Positions 13,496 to 17,170 of a stretch of 17,170 nucleotides of DNA are shown here, piece by piece. The stretch is from JAYQUR01 sp038133505 (GTDB taxonomy: Bacteria; Pseudomonadota; Alphaproteobacteria; MPNO01; UBA830). Below the pieces are notes generated by a model. The model was not told the DNA's origin and made no database searches. It saw nothing but the letters and a program-made list of their open reading frames with translations. The stretch spans positions 1 to 17,170 of the forward strand of contig JAYPTI010000061.1 in the NCBI GenBank assembly GCA_038133505.1. Reading direction: 5' to 3'. The translations under genes and the position numbers were made by a program. Position 1 is the first letter of the stretch. Every line of letters starts with the position of its first letter.

Positions 13496-14416
13496 TTACG
13501 CTTCCGCCGAGATGCCGGCCTTCACTTCTTCGAGGATTTTGGCCGCTTCGGAGCCCTGGATCTTCTCGATGTCGTCCTGGTACTTCAGCAGAACGCCGAG
13601 CGAGGAATTCACGGTCTCGGGATCGAGGTCGATCTTGTCGAGCTGGATCAGCGCGTTGGTCCAGTCGATCGTCTCCGCCACGCCCGGCAACTTGAACAGA
13701 TCGCGGTTGCGGAGATGATGGACGAATTCGACGACCTGCTGCGTCAATGTCTCGGCCGCGTTCGGCACCTTTACCTTGAGAATTTCGAGCTCGCGCTTCG
13801 CCGACGGGTAGTCGACCCAGAAGTAGAAGCAGCGACGCTTGATGGCGTCGTGGATTTCGCGCGTCCGGTTCGACGTGATGATGACGATCGGCGGCTTCGC
13901 GGCCTTGACGGTGCCGATTTCGGGGATCGTGACCTGGAAATCAGAAAGGACCTCGAGCAGGAACGCCTCGAACGGCTCGTCGGTGCGGTCGAGTTCGTCG
14001 ATCAGCAGCACCGGCGGTTCGCCGGACATGTCGGGTTCAAGCGCCTGGAGGAGCGGACGTTTTATGAGGAAACGTTCGGAAAAGATGTTCTTTTCCAGCT
14101 CGTCCCGGTCCTGATCCCCGGACGCTTCCGAGATGCGGATGTCGATCATCTGCATCGAATAGTTCCATTCGTAGACCGCCGACGAGACGTCGAGGCCTTC
14201 GTAGCACTGTAGCCGGATCAGCCGGCGGCCCAGCGCTTCGGAAAGGACCTTGCCGATTTCGGTCTTGCCGACGCCGGCCTCGCCCTCGAGGAAAAGCGGT
14301 CGGCCGAGTTTGAGCGCAAGAAACAGGGCGGTCGAAAGGGAACGATCCGCGACGTAACGGCCTTCGCGCAGGAGATCGACGACTCCGTCGACGGAGTCAG
14401 GCATTTTTGATGTCAT
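13496..14416 (-). CDS. coxD: CoxD-like MoxR family AAA+ ATPase
   Basis: A 306-residue MoxR-type AAA+ ATPase. Walker A is GEAGVGKT (45-52), Walker B VLLIDELD (136-143), sensor 1 TSNR (181-184), and KRRCFYFWVDYP (193-204) matches the MoxR/CoxD region with an arginine finger. SDFQVTIPEIGTV is a MoxR signature. CoxD is the chaperone-like ATPase needed for active-site maturation of CO dehydrogenase in Oligotropha, working with the VWA protein CoxE encoded just downstream. Start ATG 14416 follows a weak AGG; ATG 14404 (MPDSV) is the only close alternative and has no ribosome site. A frame-open extension to 14686 runs antisense-like through the PAP2 gene and is not credible. Confidence 0.93.
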   Translation of the reverse strand: MTSKMPDSVDGVVDLLREGRYVADRSLSTALFLALKLGRPLFLEGEAGVGKTEIGKVLSEALGRRLIRLQCYEGLDVSSAVYEWNYSMQMIDIRISEASGDQDRDELEKNIFSERFLIKRPLLQALEPDMSGEPPVLLIDELDRTDEPFEAFLLEVLSDFQVTIPEIGTVKAAKPPIVIITSNRTREIHDAIKRRCFYFWVDYPSAKRELEILKVKVPNAAETLTQQVVEFVHHLRNRDLFKLPGVAETIDWTNALIQLDKIDLDPETVNSSLGVLLKYQDDIEKIQGSEAAKILEEVKAGISAEA

Positions 14417-14463
14417 TCGGAAGTACCTACAGGAATGTATCGGCTGGCTCAAGCAGTGCTCAA

Positions 14464-15667
14464 TCAGTAGCGATACAACATTTTGACGCCTCCGCCGTCG
14501 CGATCGGCGAAGGGAAGGAGGCTGATATTTGTCTCGCCCCGGAAGGGGCTGTAACGTGCGACCATCTTGCCGATGAAATAGCCGATCGCGCCGCCGACGA
14601 TGACGTCCGACGCCCAGTGCCGGTCGTCGTTCACCCGCGAGAGAGCGGTCAGTGTCGCGGTGGGATATGCCACCCAACGGAGCCAAGGGGCGTCTTCGCC
14701 GTACACCTCGGTCAGCGTGGCGGCGACGGCGAATGCGTGGGTTGCGTGTCCGGACGGCATGGAGCGGTTTGAGGAGCCGCTCTCGAAAAACGAAAACGCG
14801 TCGTTTTGGTTGTTCTCGGGCCGGCCCCGGCCGATAGAGCGTTTTAGCCCTTCGGTCAGAAGGGCTGACAGCTGATAGCTCTGGGCGACCAGCAACCCGG
14901 CTTCGCGCTCTTGGGGAAGGTCGAATATCGCCGCGCTTCCGTACAGGGCAGCGGCGCCCAGCAGGATCGCTTCCGTTTCGCCGAATACCCGGAAGATGTC
15001 GGAGAGATCGTCCGTCGAACTCGACCTGATGTCGTCGTGCCAGGTGTCGGAGATTTCCTCGTCTGCGAGCATGACGAGGCCCGTAACTCCCGCGATCCAG
15101 GCGACGGTAATCCAGTCGTCACGGTCGAACGAAAAAGGCGAAGACAGGATACGCCAGGCATTTTGCGGATAGCTGAGGAGGTAATCCCTGGAGAAAAGAG
15201 ATGGGCTCTTCTTGTATCGGCCCAGCCTTTCGTCTGGCGCCGGGGCGGTCTCTGTGACGTTCGTTTGCGCTGTCGGATAGAGCTGGTAGGCCGGCGGAGA
15301 AGGCGGCGGATACGGCGCGGGNNNNNNNNNNCGGCGCGGGCGGCGGCTGATAAACCGGATAACCGCCCGTCATCGGGACCGGCTGGAAACGCCGGATCAC
15401 GTCATTGTCCGTTGGTGGGGCGGCTGCCATCGGTTGCGCCGGAGGGGCCGCGGCGGGCATGTCCGTGGGCATCGAAGATGCCGAAGCCGCGGGAGCTGCC
15501 CCGTGGGGCGCCGTAAGCGCGACGGAACCGCCGATGCGGAGATACTCGAGAATCGCGCGGCGCTCGGGAGTGAGGGTCGCTGCGCCGTCCTGCGCGGTTG
15601 CCGGAGCCGCGTAGAGGGCTGGAATCAGAAGAACCAGAAATGTTCCCCATCGTATGGTTGGGAACAT
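14464..15667 (-). CDS. PAP2-family phosphatase with signal peptide and Pro/Ala-rich N-domain, interrupted by an assembly gap
   Basis: I read one gene across the N gap. The N-part (112 codons) has a signal peptide (MFPTIRWGTFLVLLIPALYAAPATAQ), a short helix (LTPERRAILEYLRIGGSVAL) and a Pro/Ala/Met-rich stretch ending YPVYQPPPAP. After the gap the frame reads PAPYPPPSPPAYQLYPTAQT, then SRDYLLSYPQNAWRI, then a hydrophobic segment (WITVAWIAGVTGLVML). The catalytic PAP2 core follows: KRSIGRGRP (K-x6-RP), SMPSGHATHAF (PSGH) and SRVNDDRHWASD (SR-x5-H-x3-D), all catalytic residues intact. It ends in KMLYRY. Such enzymes dephosphorylate lipid phosphates (phosphatidate, undecaprenyl-PP and others) on the periplasmic side. 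Start 15667 has CGGAGAA 7 bases upstream. Total length about 394 residues if the flanks simply overlap. It lies between coxM and coxD. Confidence 0.85.
15322..15331. other. Assembly gap (10 N)
   Basis: Ten unknown bases, flanked on both sides by the identical 9-mer CGGCGCGGG. The placeholder length puts the two coding halves of the PAP2 gene out of frame; merging the flanks at the 9-mer restores a continuous reading frame. Confidence 0.95.
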
Positions 15668-15728
15668 TCTGGTTCTCCGGGAGAGATCGCCGAACCGGCC
15701 CGCGGCGAATGTCACCGCGGCGACGGTT

Positions 15729-16526
15729 TCAGCCGTTTGCTTCCGCCACCGCGCGTTTCGCCATCACGGTGACGAGATGCGCCCGGTATTCGGCGCTGGC
15801 GTGGATGTCGCTGTTGAGATCGCCGGCATCCTGCTTGATGTTCTCCACCGCCTCGGGCGCGAAGTTGCTGCCGAGGGCGGTTTCCATGTCGCTCTGGCGG
15901 AACACGCACGGACCGGCGCCGGTAACGGCGACCCGGGTGCCCTGCGGGCCCTTGCTGACGAACGTGCCGACGACGGCGTAACGCGACGCCGGGTTCGGAA
16001 ACTTCATGTAGCCGGCCTTTTCCGGAATGGGAAACACGACCTTGGTGACGAGCTCGTCTTCTTCAAGCGCGGTCTCGAAAAGACCCAGGAAGAAGTCGTC
16101 GCCCGCGATTTCGCGCTTGTTGGTTTGAACCGTGGCGCCGAGGCCGACAACCGCCGACGGGTAATCGGCGGCGGGGTCGTTGTTCGAAATCGATCCGCCG
16201 ATCGTACCGCGGTTGCGGACCATCGGATCGCCGATCAGACCGGCGAGCTTGGCGAGCGCGGGGATCGCCTTCCGGACGTCCGCCGAGGCGGCGACAACGG
16301 CATGCGGGGTCATCGCGCCGATCGTGACGCTGCTGCCGTCGACCGTAATGCCGACGAGATCCTTCAGGTCGCCGAGATCGACGAGGTCCGACGGCTGCGC
16401 GAGGCGCTGCTTCAGCGTCGGAATGAGCGTCATGCCGCCCGCGACGAACTTCCCGTCATCGGAGCTTCCCACGCTCGACGACGCGTCGTCGACCGACGTG
16501 GCCCGCTTGTAATTGAAATCGTACAT
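15729..16526 (-). CDS. coxM: CO dehydrogenase-type medium subunit, FAD-binding (CoxM-like)
   Basis: A 265-residue FAD-binding subunit of a molybdenum hydroxylase. Two FAD signatures are visible: AGGMTLIPTLKQRL (29-42; canonical AGG.SL.P) and TIGGSISNNDPAADYPS (108-124; canonical TIGG....DPA.D.P). The C-terminal CO_deh_flav_C-like domain includes VVFPIPEKAGYMKFPNPASR. It takes electrons from the iron-sulfur small subunit and passes them to an acceptor such as quinone. GGAGAGG stands 7 bases before ATG 16526, and only 16 bp separate it from the large-subunit stop. Residue AGGMTLIP replaces the common AGGQSLLP/AGGHSLIP, a mild variation. Because the order is L then M, the enzyme is probably a form II CODH-like hydroxylase; the electron-donating substrate is not shown by this subunit. 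Confidence 0.92.
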   Translation of the reverse strand: MYDFNYKRATSVDDASSSVGSSDDGKFVAGGMTLIPTLKQRLAQPSDLVDLGDLKDLVGITVDGSSVTIGAMTPHAVVAASADVRKAIPALAKLAGLIGDPMVRNRGTIGGSISNNDPAADYPSAVVGLGATVQTNKREIAGDDFFLGLFETALEEDELVTKVVFPIPEKAGYMKFPNPASRYAVVGTFVSKGPQGTRVAVTGAGPCVFRQSDMETALGSNFAPEAVENIKQDAGDLNSDIHASAEYRAHLVTVMAKRAVAEANG

Positions 16527-16533
16527 GTTTCGA

Positions 16534-16540
16534 CCTCTCC
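16534..16540 (-). promoter_or_regulatory. Ribosome binding site of coxM
   Basis: GGAGAGG on the minus strand, 7 bases before ATG 16526, lying in the 16-bp gap between the coxL stop and the coxM start. Confidence 0.8.
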
Positions 16541-16542
16541 AG

Positions 16543-17170
16543 TTAGCCGTTTGATTGTTGTAAAGCCTGCCAGACCCGATGCGGGCTGGCGGGCATGTCG
16601 ATATCGTGAATGCCGGCGGTGCCGAGCGCGTCGATCACCGCATTGATGACGGCGGCGCCGGCCCCGATAGTACCAGCTTCGCCGCAGCCTTTCACGCCCA
16701 GGGGATTATGCGTGCACGGCGCGCCTTCGTTGGTGGAAACCTGGAAGGAGGGAACCGTATCGGCGCGCGGCAGGCAATAGTCGTTGAACGAACCCGTGAT
16801 CAGCTGGCCGTCGCCGTCGTAGACGCAGTTTTCCATCAGCGCCTGGCCGATGCCCTGCACGAGCCCGCCATGGACCTGTCCTTCGACGATCATCGGGTTG
16901 ATAATCCTGCCGAAATCGTCGACCGCGTTAAACGACGCCACCGTGACTTCGCCGGTTTCCTTGTCGATTTCGACCTCGGCGATGTGGCAGCCGTTCGGGA
17001 AAGTGAAGTTCTTCGGGTCGTAGAATGCGCTCTCGTCGAGGCCGGGCTCGAGCTCTTCGATGGGATAGTTGTGGGGCACGTAGGCGGTCAGCGCGATGTC
17101 GCCGATACCGAGTTCCTTGTCGGTGCCCCAGACGCGGACCGTGCCGGCGTCGAAATCGATATCGTCGGCA
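16543..17170 (-). CDS. coxL: Molybdenum-binding large subunit, C-terminal part (CoxL-like; 5' end outside window)
   Basis: The last 208 residues of a xanthine-oxidase-family large subunit, open to the right edge. The reading frame continues upstream of any local start ([20 protein letters not shown]), so this is a C-terminal fragment, not a small gene. Recognisable elements: [40 protein letters not shown] then [20 protein letters not shown], and [20 protein letters not shown], which carries the conserved catalytic Glu of GVKG.GE.G (Glu763 in Oligotropha CoxL). The domain binds the molybdopterin cytosine dinucleotide in the cytosol. The active-site loop that separates form I (AYxCSFR) from form II (AYRGAGR) CoxL is outside the window, so CO oxidation cannot be concluded; an aldehyde or heterocycle hydroxylase remains possible. 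Confidence 0.9.
   Translation of the reverse strand, partial: ADDIDFDAGTVRVWGTDKELGIGDIALTAYVPHNYPIEELEPGLDESAFYDPKNFTFPNGCHIAEVEIDKETGEVTVASFNAVDDFGRIINPMIVEGQVHGGLVQGIGQALMENCVYDGDGQLITGSFNDYCLPRADTVPSFQVSTNEGAPCTHNPLGVKGCGEAGTIGAGAAVINAVIDALGTAGIHDIDMPASPHRVWQALQQSNG

Noticed and set aside
12305..14212. A 635-codon open frame on the plus strand opposite coxE and coxD
   Set aside because: It is antisense to two genes with complete Walker and MIDAS motifs; its translation is Arg/Asp/Glu/Leu-rich with no recognisable domain, a usual by-product of high-GC codon use.
15668..15728. GC-rich inverted CCGCGG repeats between coxM and the PAP2 gene as a terminator
   Set aside because: No T-run follows on the minus strand; CCGCGG is self-complementary and common in such DNA, so I treat the spacer as read-through.

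Overview
The window is GC-rich, gene-dense bacterial DNA. Gene content and protein style (an XdhC/Cox-type molybdenum hydroxylase cluster, Sel1 proteins, a DinF-type MATE, a FlgC-like rod protein) suggest an alphaproteobacterium, possibly of the Rhodospirillales or Rhizobiales type. This is inferred from gene content, because there is no rRNA or marker gene here. A run of ten Ns at 15322-15331 and a probable homopolymer indel near 7895 point to a draft or metagenome assembly. I saw no tRNA, rRNA, CRISPR array, insertion sequence or transposase, and no gene-free stretch exceeds 300 bp.

Left part (1-5481): a truncated amidohydrolase of the gamma-resorcylate decarboxylase type (minus); a FemAB/GNAT-fold acyltransferase (minus); a 54-residue membrane protein and a 4,5-dihydroxyphthalate-decarboxylase-like substrate-binding-fold protein (plus); a secreted cyclophilin (plus) converging on 3-methyladenine DNA glycosylase I (minus); and a DinF-type MATE exporter (plus).

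Middle part (5564-9530): an eight-stranded-type outer-membrane beta-barrel protein; a tight two-gene operon of a cysteine amidohydrolase (isochorismatase fold) and an Asp/Glu-racemase/maleate-isomerase-fold protein, closed by a strong terminator; two paralogous secreted Sel1-repeat proteins on the minus strand, the first with a one-base frameshift; a very AT-rich intergenic island; and a lone FlgC-like rod-protein gene followed by a terminator.

Right part (9535-17170): all minus strand, a molybdenum hydroxylase operon of the CO-dehydrogenase (cox) type. In transcription order it carries coxL (3' part), coxM, a PAP2 phosphatase, coxD, coxE, an XdhC N-domain gene, an XdhC C-domain gene, and a MoeA-like/MocA fusion. 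The large-then-medium subunit order fits the form II (coxSLM) arrangement. The downstream genes are the expected maturation set: AAA ATPase and VWA partner for active-site assembly, XdhC proteins for cofactor handling, and a nucleotidyltransferase for the cytosine dinucleotide form of molybdopterin. The PAP2 gene is an unexpected member. The true substrate (CO, an aldehyde or an N-heterocycle) cannot be decided here because the active-site loop of CoxL lies outside the window.
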